Assembly: GCF_021602155.1 (NCBI RefSeq)
Contig: NZ_BQHY01000005.1
Span: 124,001-188,000, forward strand
Direction: 5' to 3'
DNA length: 64,000 nt
Origin: Pseudomonas parakoreensis
GTDB lineage: Bacteria; Pseudomonadota; Gammaproteobacteria; Pseudomonadales; Pseudomonadaceae
Under the pieces are notes generated by a model. It was not told the DNA's origin. It was given only the letters and a program-made list of their open reading frames with translations, and searched no databases. The first letter of the stretch is position 1, and each line of letters opens with the position of its first letter. Below are positions 32,935 to 40,135 of the stretch, piece by piece. Made by a program: the position numbers and the translations under genes.

Positions 32935-34053
32935 GTGAGTCAACGATTGACCCATAACGCCATTCAACGTCTTTTGCTCAAACGCTTCGCCCTCGCTGCG
33001 GCCACCTATGGATTGGCTTTGCTGTTGTTGTGGCTGGCATTTTTCACCGGACATTACCCGCAATCATTGAACAGCGTGGCCATCGGCAGTGCGCTGGTGG
33101 TGATCTGCCAGGCCACGTTGTTTACGCTGTTCTGGTCCGGGCACAATCAGCGCTTCGCCGACCCCAGCCTGACCGAAGCGCAAGTGCTGCTCGGGCTCGG
33201 CTGGCAGACCTGGCTGATCGCTCATCTGGACGAAGCACGTGGCGCGTTTCTGGTGTTCTACGTGCTGATCCTGTTGTTCGGCCTGTTTCATTTATCCCGG
33301 CGCGCGTTCATTCGTTGCGCGCTGCTGGTGTTCTTCAGTTTCTGTGCGATCACCCTCTGGGACGGCTATCACTTCCGTCTGCCGGATCCGGCAATGGCGG
33401 CGTTGCAGGTGTGCATTCTGGCGATGGTGCTGGCCTGGCTGGTGATCTACGCACGCTTTGTGCAGGTGTCACGGCAACGCATGCGCCAGCGCCGGTTTGC
33501 CCTGCAGGCGCATCAGGACACCCTGCGCGGAATGATGCGCCAGCTCGAAGATCTGGTGGCCACCGATGAGCTGACCGGACTGTTCAATCGCCGGCATTTT
33601 CTGCGCCTGGCCTCACGGGAACTGGCGGAGATGGAACCGGGCGTGGTGCATGGTCTGGCGCTGATCGATCTCGACCATTTCAAGCGCATCAACGATTTGC
33701 ACGGTCATGCCGCCGGCGATCAGGTGTTGCAGGCCTTCGCCGGGGTGGCGGGTGCCTGCCTGCGTGACGGCGACGTACTGGCGCGTTACGGTGGCGAGGA
33801 ATTCGTGGTGTTGCTGCCCGACTGCGATGCCGAACGCCTGACGGCTTGTTGTGAACGCCTGCGCATTGCTTTCACTGATGTCGAACTGGTGGGGCTGAAC
33901 GTGCGCAACCTCAGCCTGTCGGCAGGCATGACCCTGCTGGAACTGAGTGATGATCTGGACGACGCCTTGCAGCGCGCCGATCAGGCGCTGTACCGGGCCA
34001 AGCGCGACGGGCGCAATCGCTGTGCCGCGGCATGGGAGAATGTAGATGCCTGA
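32935..34053 (+). CDS. sadC: Membrane diguanylate cyclase (SadC-like)
   Basis: This 372-residue protein makes cyclic di-GMP from two GTP. The N-terminal half (residues about 15-185) has five or six membrane spans. The GGDEF domain occupies residues about 208-365: DELTGLFNRRHFLRLA, ALIDLDHFKRINDLHGHAAG, and the active-site RYGGEEFVVLLP. The inhibitory I-site RDGD sits five residues before GGEEF, so product feedback is likely. The start is GTG 32935. Position and order match sadC (PA4332) of P. aeruginosa, a surface-attachment cyclase, although that protein is longer (about 487 residues). Its stop overlaps the next gene by 8 bases. Confidence 0.85.
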   Translation: MSQRLTHNAIQRLLLKRFALAAATYGLALLLLWLAFFTGHYPQSLNSVAIGSALVVICQATLFTLFWSGHNQRFADPSLTEAQVLLGLGWQTWLIAHLDEARGAFLVFYVLILLFGLFHLSRRAFIRCALLVFFSFCAITLWDGYHFRLPDPAMAALQVCILAMVLAWLVIYARFVQVSRQRMRQRRFALQAHQDTLRGMMRQLEDLVATDELTGLFNRRHFLRLASRELAEMEPGVVHGLALIDLDHFKRINDLHGHAAGDQVLQAFAGVAGACLRDGDVLARYGGEEFVVLLPDCDAERLTACCERLRIAFTDVELVGLNVRNLSLSAGMTLLELSDDLDDALQRADQALYRAKRDGRNRCAAAWENVDA

Positions 34054-34981
34054 ACTTAGGGTCGGTGACCGGCAATGGTCGGTGGCGGCGGGCAGCAATT
34101 TGCTCGACGCGCTGAATCAGCACGGCGTCGCGGTGCCTTACAGTTGCCGCGCCGGCAGTTGCCATGCCTGTCTGGTGCAGTGCGTGAACGGCTTGCCCAC
34201 CGACAGTCGACCGGACGCCTTGAGTGCCGAACAGCGCCAGGAAGGCTGGCGACTGGCCTGTCAGTGCCAGGTCACGCAAGACTTGCACGTGCACACGTTC
34301 GACCCGCTCACTGACGGTCGCCCGGCGCTGGTCGAGGCGCTGGACTGGCTCAGCGACAACGTACTGCGTTTGCGCCTGACCCCGCAACGACCGCTGCGCT
34401 ACAGCGCCGGGCAGCATCTGGTGCTGTGGATCAACCACATCGCCCGGCCATATTCGCTGGCGAGTCTGCCGCAGGAAGACCGCTATCTCGAATTCCACCT
34501 CGACTGTCGCCAGCCCGGCGAATTCAGCGATGCGGCGCGGCGCCTGCAGATCGGCGACCCGATCCGCCTCGGCGAGCTGCGCGGCGGCGCCCTGCATTAC
34601 GACCCGGACTGGCACGCGCGCCCGCTGTGGCTGCTGGCCGCCGGCACCGGGCTGGGGCCGTTGTTCGGCGTGCTGCGCGAAGCCTTGCGTCAGGATCACC
34701 AAGGCGCCATCCGCCTTATTCATCTGGCCCATGACGCGCGTGAGCACTATCTGGCCAAACCTCTGGCGGCGCTCGCTGCGCAGCGCGAAAACCTCAGCGT
34801 CGAGCTATGGACGGCGGCCGAGTCAGCCGCCGCTTTGGCGCAACTGCGCCTTGTTTCCCGGCAGACCCTGGCCTTAGTCTGCGGCTCGACTGCCAGCGTC
34901 GAGGCCTTTGCCAAGCGTCTGTACCTGGCCGGACTGCCGCGCAATCAGCTGCTGGCCGATGTGTTTTTGTCCCGCCGTTAA
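34046..34981 (+). CDS. 2Fe-2S ferredoxin-NAD(P)H reductase fusion
   Basis: This 311-residue protein has an N-terminal plant-type [2Fe-2S] domain with CRAGSCHACLVQC (Cys-X4-Cys-X2-Cys) and the fourth cysteine in LACQCQV. A FAD-binding barrel follows (RPYSLASLPQED, the RxYS motif), then an NAD-binding domain (LLAAGTGLGPLFGVLREAL). This is the arrangement of phenol hydroxylase / CDP-6-deoxy-glucoseen reductase components, which pass electrons from NAD(P)H to an oxygenase or other acceptor. The acceptor is unknown. It overlaps the diguanylate cyclase gene by 8 bases and corresponds to PA4331 by position. Confidence 0.9.
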   Translation: MPELRVGDRQWSVAAGSNLLDALNQHGVAVPYSCRAGSCHACLVQCVNGLPTDSRPDALSAEQRQEGWRLACQCQVTQDLHVHTFDPLTDGRPALVEALDWLSDNVLRLRLTPQRPLRYSAGQHLVLWINHIARPYSLASLPQEDRYLEFHLDCRQPGEFSDAARRLQIGDPIRLGELRGGALHYDPDWHARPLWLLAAGTGLGPLFGVLREALRQDHQGAIRLIHLAHDAREHYLAKPLAALAAQRENLSVELWTAAESAAALAQLRLVSRQTLALVCGSTASVEAFAKRLYLAGLPRNQLLADVFLSRR

Positions 34982-35012
34982 GCGCTGATCCTTTTGGAGC
35001 AAGGCGGAACCC

Positions 35013-35106
35013 TGTGGCGAGGGGATTTATCCCCGACGGGCTGCGCAGCGGCCCCAGGATTTTGTGAGCGCTGCGCACTCAATCGGGGATAAATCCCCTC
35101 ACCACA
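35013..35106. repeat. REP-type inverted repeat (GGGGATTTATCCCC family)
   Basis: TGTGGCGAGGGGATTTATCC is mirrored by GGATAAATCCCCTCACCACA. It separates the ferredoxin reductase and enoyl-CoA hydratase genes. Confidence 0.85.
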
Positions 35107-35165
35107 AAAGTTTTGCATCACCAAAAAAGAACTTTGTCAGCCCTTTTTAATGTTGAGTAACGCTG

Positions 35166-35915
35166 ATGACCGAAGCCATCCTGCTGGAACGCGAACGCGG
35201 TTTGCTCACCCTGCGCCTCAACCGCCCGGACAAGAAAAACGCCCTGACCCGCGCGATGTACAGTCGCCTTGCCGAGGCCCTGAAGCAGGCCGACAGCGAT
35301 CCTGAAATCACTGCCGTGCTGATCTCTGGCAGCGCCGAATGCTTCACCGCCGGCAACGACATCGCCGACTTCATCCAGCAACCGCCGAGCGACCTCGACA
35401 GCCCGGTGTTCCACTTCATGCTCAATCTGCTCGAATGCCGTAAACCAGTGGTTGCCGCTGTGGCCGGTGCTGCCGTGGGCATCGGCACCACATTATTGCT
35501 GCATTGCGATCTGGTCTACGTCAGCCGCGATGCGCGGTTGCGCATGCCGTTCGTCAATCTGGGGCTGTGTCCGGAGTTCGGTTCCAGCCTGATCCTGCCG
35601 CGTTTGCTCGGGCAGGCCAAAGCGGCCGAGTTGTTGTTGCTCGGTGAAGGTTTCAGCGGTGAGCAGGCCGCGCAGTGGGGCATCGCCAGCGAGGCGCTGG
35701 GCAGTGGCGAAGCGGCGCTGAACAAGGCCCGGGAAATGGCTCTGCGTTTCGACGAATTGCCGCCGGACGCGGTGCGCATCAGCAAGCAATTGATGAAGGC
35801 GCCGGATCGCGGATTGATCCGTAAGGTGATCGAGGAGGAGGGCGCGCTGTTCACCCAGCGCTTGCGCTCGCCGGAGGCGTTGGCGGCCTTGACCGGGTTT
35901 ATCAAGCGGCATTGA
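35166..35915 (+). CDS. Enoyl-CoA hydratase/isomerase family protein
   Basis: This 249-residue crotonase-fold enzyme has the oxyanion-hole segments LISGSAECFTAGNDIADF and VAAVAGAAVGIGTTLLLHCD. The acidic catalytic segment is LGLCPEFGSSLILPRL, with one clear glutamate. It acts on acyl-CoA in the cytoplasm, with hydration or isomerisation of enoyl-CoA the likely reaction. By position it is the PA4330 counterpart. The actual substrate is not known. Confidence 0.9.
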   Translation: MTEAILLERERGLLTLRLNRPDKKNALTRAMYSRLAEALKQADSDPEITAVLISGSAECFTAGNDIADFIQQPPSDLDSPVFHFMLNLLECRKPVVAAVAGAAVGIGTTLLLHCDLVYVSRDARLRMPFVNLGLCPEFGSSLILPRLLGQAKAAELLLLGEGFSGEQAAQWGIASEALGSGEAALNKAREMALRFDELPPDAVRISKQLMKAPDRGLIRKVIEEEGALFTQRLRSPEALAALTGFIKRH

Positions 35916-35936
35916 GATTTTCGCTGGCCGGGCTGG

Positions 35937-36036
35937 CCTCATCGCTGGCAAGCCAGCTCCCACAGTTTTTGTGGTGGATGCAAGATCTGTGATCACCGCC
36001 TGGCCCTGTGGGAGCTGGCTTGCCAGCGATGAGGCC
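35937..36036. repeat. REP-type inverted repeat (GCCAGCTCCCACA family)
   Basis: CCTCATCGCTGGCAAGCCAG is mirrored by CTGGCTTGCCAGCGATGAGG. It is located between convergent genes for enoyl-CoA hydratase and pyruvate kinase. Confidence 0.85.
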
Positions 36037-36069
36037 GGAGCCGATACAAAATCTGTTGGAGCAGAATGC

Positions 36070-36103
36070 AAAAAGCCCCGGCACTCACATGCCGGGGCTT
36101 TTG
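36070..36103 (-). terminator. Terminator after pyruvate kinase (bidirectional form)
   Basis: AAAAGCCCCGGCA-N-TGCCGGGGCTTTT forms a GC-rich stem of nine pairs extended by A-T pairs on both sides. On the minus strand it is followed by five T and ends the pyruvate kinase message; it could also stop the convergent enoyl-CoA hydratase message. Confidence 0.9.
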
Positions 36104-36119
36104 GTTTTCAGCGAATCAC

Positions 36120-37571
36120 TCAGACCTGTGGATCGCCAACGTGCAGGATCTTCATGCCGTTGGTGCCGCCGGTGGTGTGGTAGCTGTCGCCCTTGGTCAG
36201 GATGACCCAGTCGCCTTTTTCCACGACGCCGCGCTTGACCAGCTCGTCGATGGCTTTCTGGCTGACTTCGTTCGGGGCCAGCGAAGCCGGATCGAACGGA
36301 ACGGTGTACACGCCACGGAACATCGCCGCGCGGGCCTGGGCTTCGCGGTGCGGGGTGAAGCAGTAGATCGGCACCGACGAACGGATACGCGACATGATCA
36401 GCGGGGTGTAGCCGCTCTCGGTCAGCGCGATGATCGCCTTGACGCCCGGGAAGTGGTTGGCGGTGTACATGGTCGCCAGCGCAATGCTCTCGTCGCAGCG
36501 CTCGAATTCCTTGCCGATGCGGTGGCTGGACGTCTTGCTGGTCGGGTGCTTTTCAGCGCCGACGCAGATGCGCGCCATGGCCTGCACGGCTTCCAGCGGA
36601 TAAGCGCCGGCAGCGGATTCGGCAGACAGCATCACGGCGTCGGTGTAGTCGAGCACGGCGTTGGCCACGTCGGACACTTCGGCGCGGGTCGGCATCGGGT
36701 TCTGGATCATCGACTCCATCATCTGGGTCGCCACGATCACCGCTTTGTTGTGGCGGCGTGCATGCAGAATGATCTTCTTCTGAATGCCCACCAGCTCGGC
36801 GTCGCCGATTTCCACACCGAGGTCGCCACGGGCAACCATGACCGCGTCGGAGGCCTTGATCAGACCGTCGAGGGTTTCGTCATCGGCCACGGCTTCGGCG
36901 CGCTCGATCTTCGCCACCAGCCAGGCAGTGCCGCCAGCTTCATCGCGCAGTTGACGGGCGTAGTTCATGTCCGCCGCATCACGCGGGAAAGACACGGCGA
37001 GGTAGTCGACTTCCATTTCGGCGGCGAGCTTGATGTCGGCCTTGTCTTTTTCAGTCAGGGCCGGAGCAGTCAGGCCGCCGCCGCGACGGTTGATGCCTTT
37101 GTGGTCGGACAGCGGGCCGCCGATGGTCACGATGCAGTGCAGTTCGGTGGCGGTGGCGGTTTCAACGCGCATCACCACGCGGCCGTCGTCGAGCAGCAGC
37201 TCGTCGCCCACGCCGCAGTCCTTGACCAGATCCGGGTAGTCGATGCCGACCACTTGCTGGTTGCCTTCGGTCAACGGATGGCTGGTGGAGAAGGTGAACT
37301 TGTCACCGATCTTCAGCTCGATGCGCTTGTTGGCGAATTTGGCGATACGGATTTTCGGGCCTTGCAGGTCGCCCAGCAGGGCGACGAAGCGACCGTGCTT
37401 GGCCGCGAGGTCACGCACCAGCTTCGCACGAGCCTTGTGCTCGTCGGGGGTGCCGTGGGAGAAGTTCAGACGGGCGACGTCCAGACCAGCCAGAATCAGC
37501 TGTTCGAGAACTTCCGGCGAGTTACTGGCCGGGCCAAGGGTAGCGACGATTTTGGTACGACGGACGGACAT
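36120..37571 (-). CDS. pykA: Pyruvate kinase
   Basis: This 483-residue glycolytic enzyme converts phosphoenolpyruvate and ADP to pyruvate and ATP. Signatures are RRTKIVATLGPASNSPEVLE at the N-terminus, RLNFSHGTPDEH, the catalytic lysine in VAKIERAEAV, MVARGDLGVEIGDAELVGIQ, and MLSAESAAGAYPLEAVQAMA. The C-terminal regulatory domain begins near residue 350. ATG 37571 has GAGGAG 9 bases upstream. Length and position match PykA (PA4329) of P. aeruginosa. It is transcribed toward the enoyl-CoA hydratase gene and ends at a shared hairpin. Confidence 0.96.
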   Translation of the reverse strand: MSVRRTKIVATLGPASNSPEVLEQLILAGLDVARLNFSHGTPDEHKARAKLVRDLAAKHGRFVALLGDLQGPKIRIAKFANKRIELKIGDKFTFSTSHPLTEGNQQVVGIDYPDLVKDCGVGDELLLDDGRVVMRVETATATELHCIVTIGGPLSDHKGINRRGGGLTAPALTEKDKADIKLAAEMEVDYLAVSFPRDAADMNYARQLRDEAGGTAWLVAKIERAEAVADDETLDGLIKASDAVMVARGDLGVEIGDAELVGIQKKIILHARRHNKAVIVATQMMESMIQNPMPTRAEVSDVANAVLDYTDAVMLSAESAAGAYPLEAVQAMARICVGAEKHPTSKTSSHRIGKEFERCDESIALATMYTANHFPGVKAIIALTESGYTPLIMSRIRSSVPIYCFTPHREAQARAAMFRGVYTVPFDPASLAPNEVSQKAIDELVKRGVVEKGDWVILTKGDSYHTTGGTNGMKILHVGDPQV

Positions 37572-37743
37572 GCAAAGACTCCTCAGGTTCAAGCGCTCGC
37601 AGAGGCTACTACGCTCTTTGGGTGTAGTCATTGTTCGTTTGCACTACTTATTGTTTTCTTTATTGAACGCGACAATCGGAACAAAGGACTCTGAAGATTT
37701 CTCGCCCGAGGTCGATAATGATCATAAGACAGGAGAATACCCC

Positions 37744-38130
37744 ATGCGATTCGTGCCCATTGCCGCCCTTGCCCTCAGCGTCCTCGCCGTCACGGGCTGC
37801 ACCCGTTGGTCGATGAACCATCATCTGAACAACGCCTACAGCGCCTATGACCGGGGCAATTGCGAGCAGGTGATGCTCGAACTGTCCAAGGTCGAACGCG
37901 CCAGCCGTGCCCGCCCGTATGTGTGGCCGGAAGTGTCGATGATGCGCGGTCAGTGCCTGGAACGGCAAAAAATGTACATCGACGCGGCGCAGACCTATCA
38001 GTTCATCATCGCCTCGTACCCCAACAGCGAATACGCCTTCCGCGCTCGCGCGCGCCTGGAAACCCTGCAGAGCCTGGGTCATTACCCGACGCGTAGCGCA
38101 GCGGCCGTGCCAGGTCCGCAACGCTTCTGA
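37744..38130 (+). CDS. Small TPR-type lipoprotein
   Basis: This 128-residue protein has a lipoprotein signal peptide with lipobox LAVTGC (Cys at residue 19). The mature part has helix pairs resembling tetratricopeptide repeats (NAYSAYDRGNCEQVMLELSK and YIDAAQTYQFIIASYPNSEY, then RARARLETL), as in small Tol/BamD-like lipoproteins. The start has AGGAG 9 bases upstream. It is divergent from pyruvate kinase. It probably sits in the outer membrane facing the periplasm; its role is unknown. Confidence 0.82.
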   Translation: MRFVPIAALALSVLAVTGCTRWSMNHHLNNAYSAYDRGNCEQVMLELSKVERASRARPYVWPEVSMMRGQCLERQKMYIDAAQTYQFIIASYPNSEYAFRARARLETLQSLGHYPTRSAAAVPGPQRF

Positions 38131-38359
38131 TGCCGGGTGTCATACAAACGCTGGCCGACTGTACAAGCTGAGCTATAGTCCATTGATCCGGTTCGGCGCC
38201 TGGCGCTCGAACCGAGGCAACACCTGCGACTGGTAGAGGTTGAGGTGATGGCGTATTGGCGACCGTCACACCGGGAGCGGGGAGAGCGTGTCTGCGAGAC
38301 GGGCCCGTTCCGAAGCAAAGGTGCGGCTCTGTAGTGGAGCCTTGCATGGCGTACTGCGC

Positions 38360-38719
38360 ATGTTTACTGACCGCCGAATCGAACGGCATCAACTGCCGTA
38401 CTTCCTCCGGGTGTACAACAGCGTCACCGACAAACCCATCGGTTTTCTGGGCAATGTGTCTGAAGACGGGCTGATGCTCATCAGCCAGTTGCCGATGATG
38501 ATTGGTGCCGAGTTCCACCTGCGCCTGAGAATCCCCGCCAGCGATGGTTGCCAGCAGGTGATCGACTTCAACGCGTGCTGCCTGTGGTGCCAGGAAGACG
38601 CCACACCGCTGCATTACGACGCCGGCTTCAGCCTGCAACGCCCGCCTCCGGAATACGGGCAATTGGTCGAGGCGCTGCGCCAGTACTTCAGCTTCCAGCC
38701 ATTGCCGGCTTCGGCCTGA
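38360..38719 (+). CDS. PilZ-domain c-di-GMP-binding protein
   Basis: This 119-residue protein is a single PilZ domain. The first motif RRIERHQLPYFLRV supplies the RxxxR arginines and NVSEDGLMLIS the (D/N)xSxxG motif, the two halves of the c-di-GMP site. I used ATG 38360. An in-frame GTG at 38288, preceded by GGAGCGGGGAGAGC, is also credible and would add 24 residues. It is likely an effector of c-di-GMP, and a diguanylate cyclase lies 4 kb away. It is the last core gene before the Tc A island. Confidence 0.85.
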   Translation: MFTDRRIERHQLPYFLRVYNSVTDKPIGFLGNVSEDGLMLISQLPMMIGAEFHLRLRIPASDGCQQVIDFNACCLWCQEDATPLHYDAGFSLQRPPPEYGQLVEALRQYFSFQPLPASA

Positions 38720-38744
38720 CTTCGGCGGCGCTCGCCTAATTGCC

Positions 38745-38840
38745 ATCGCGGGCAAGCCCGCTCCCACAGTGTCCGGGGTTGATCAAGGAATGTGTGCACA
38801 CAACAAATCCCTGTGGAAGCGGGCTTGCCTGCGAAGGCGT
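38745..38840. repeat. REP-type inverted repeat (GCGGGCAAGCCCGC family)
   Basis: CATCGCGGGCAAGCCCGCTC on the left pairs with GAAGCGGGCTTGCCTGCGAA on the right. The two arms differ at a few positions, so this copy is older or degraded. Confidence 0.8.
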
Positions 38841-38866
38841 CAGCCCCGACAACGTCTATCTACGGG

Positions 38867-39010
38867 CTAACCCACAGCAATCGCCCGCTCACTGTCCAGC
38901 GTCTTCTCCGCCAGCAACAACCCCATCTCGTTCAACTGATAAATCGCCATCGCCAGATGCCGTGGTTTGTCTTCCAGGCTGTCCGCCAGATCCAGCAGCA
39001 GAATGCTCAC
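38867..39010 (-). pseudogene. 3' remnant of a small Pseudomonas gene
   Basis: On the minus strand a 47-codon stretch reads VSILLLDLADSLEDKPRHLA, then MAIYQLNEMGLLLAEKTLDS and ERAIAVG before a stop at 38867. It has good helical protein-like composition and Pseudomonas codon use, but no sensible N-terminus. It looks like the C-terminal tail of one of the short DUF3077/DUF6124-type proteins common in P. fluorescens (memory, unverified). The leader that should lie well before the gene is fused almost directly to it, so the 5' coding part appears deleted. It marks the edge of the Tc A island. Confidence 0.5.
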
Positions 39011-39300
39011 CGACTAAACGAGAGGGTGGCGGCTGGACGCAGGTTAGTCGACCGGGAGGACTACGAAAAAACCGGCGCGCCCGAGGGCGCCCTGCGCACA
39101 GCCACCATTGAGTGCGGGGATAGGGAATACCCGACTTGATGACGCTTATGCACCTTTCGCAGTACCTCCCGGGCGACTAAACCCGACCACTGATTGGCAG
39201 CGGTACGGATCACGTTACGGGGCATCGGCAAGGCGCACAAGCCGGCGGATTCTGGCGGATCTGTAGGCAAAGGCGCAAGGCGTTGTAGTTTGCTGCGCGT
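39011..39300 (-). other. Leader remnant with attenuator-like hairpin
   Basis: On the minus strand this stretch resembles the conserved leader that precedes many short DUF3077-type genes in Pseudomonas (remembered phrases include GTCGGGTTTAGTCGCC and GCCACCCTCTCGTTT). It contains the hairpin GCGCCC-TC-GGGCGC (39077-39090), followed by GCCGG and six T (39066-39071), an attenuator-like structure. No convincing gene was found in 38841-39445 apart from the remnant. Confidence 0.4.
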
Positions 39301-39374
39301 GTCGAAGTAGGACGGGGAATCGTTAGCTGTTCTAGTGTCTATAAAATATTTTTTTAGACGTATTTGATCTTTTT

Positions 39375-39394
39375 AACTGTCAGTTCTGACAGTA
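39375..39394 (+). promoter_or_regulatory. lux-box-like palindrome upstream of the Tc A operon
   Basis: AACTGTCAGTTCTGACAGTA contains perfect arms ACTGTCAG and CTGACAGT around TT. It has the same CTGTCAG-N2-CTGACAG core as the site upstream of the Tc B/C operon. Confidence 0.72.
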
Positions 39395-39415
39395 GGCGGG
39401 TGAGCAGCGGGGAAG

Positions 39416-39421
39416 TAAATT
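39416..39421 (+). promoter_or_regulatory. Putative -10 element of the Tc A operon
   Basis: TAAATT lies 21 bp after the lux-box-like site, with no good -35 hexamer at the right spacing. The palindrome center would be at about -43, as in LuxR-activated promoters. The transcript would begin near 39428, just before the ribosome site TTGAGGAG at 39433-39440. Confidence 0.5.
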
Positions 39422-39445
39422 AAAACTTCACTTGAGGAGAATGTT

Positions 39446-40057
39446 ATGAAGGACGCGAAAATTGATTTGAGTGAAGTTGAGCGTTGGGCGAAGTTCCAAG
39501 CTGAAAGGTCAGGAACTATTTATCATGGGCGAGGTGAATTTTTTGATGCTGATGTTACTTATTCTGATGGCTGGGATAACGCAGTAACCAGAGTGGCTTA
39601 TCTTAATCACAGGATTCCAGAGTTGCATGCCTGGTTGTATTATCAATATAAAAAATCTGCCGACGGAAGAGCGGTTGATGTCAGGACTAATATGTACAAA
39701 ATGACTACGCGTCCAATAGATAAGCCGTGGTACAGAGGGAATTTGAATCTTGAATTTCATAATTTCAGTGTAATGCGAACTATACCTTCCCCCGATGCAA
39801 TGTGGCAGGAAGTACAGCCTTCAGAATTTATTGCCTATGTACGATACGGATCAATTCCGGTTCAATCCGCTAATATACAATTCCGTATCGCATGCAACTT
39901 TGATGGTACTCATAATGATGGGTGGGAGCATTCTTCATGGGAAGTATTTCCAATAAATGCTGTTCAGGGTGATGAGGTAGTTGATGAGAGGCTCGGCAAT
40001 CCGCGAATCGTTGTCGAGCGATTTTTTGAAGAGCGAAAGAATAAACAGGGTGAATGA
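39446..40057 (+). CDS. Unknown 203-residue protein, first gene of the Tc A operon
   Basis: This protein begins MKDAKIDLSEVERWAKFQAE. It has no signal peptide or membrane segment. It is rich in aromatic residues (several Trp and Tyr, e.g. AWLYYQYKK, DKPWYRGNLN, HNDGWEHSSWEV), suggesting a beta-sandwich or ligand-binding fold. A strong TTGAGGAG ribosome site precedes it. The gene is markedly AT-rich compared with the backbone, a sign of transfer. It is 78 bp ahead of the large Ig-like gene and downstream of the lux-box-like site. I do not recognise its family; a chaperone or accessory to the toxin is possible. Confidence 0.75.
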   Translation: MKDAKIDLSEVERWAKFQAERSGTIYHGRGEFFDADVTYSDGWDNAVTRVAYLNHRIPELHAWLYYQYKKSADGRAVDVRTNMYKMTTRPIDKPWYRGNLNLEFHNFSVMRTIPSPDAMWQEVQPSEFIAYVRYGSIPVQSANIQFRIACNFDGTHNDGWEHSSWEVFPINAVQGDEVVDERLGNPRIVVERFFEERKNKQGE

Positions 40058-40135
40058 GTGAATGGATTTTAATAGTTCCCCAATGAACTATATACAGATG
40101 TTCAATTCTTGGGGGTGGAACCGGAGGGAGTGTTC

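Noticed and set aside
36066-37694. Long open frame of 542 codons opposite pyruvate kinase
   Set aside because: It is antisense to a certain gene, has low-complexity His/Gly/Val composition and crosses the pyk terminator.
39061-39270. Minus-strand frame of 69 codons (MPTDPPESAGLCALPMPRNV...) as a gene
   Set aside because: It runs through the leader hairpin and A/T tract, lacks a ribosome site and looks like non-coding leader sequence.
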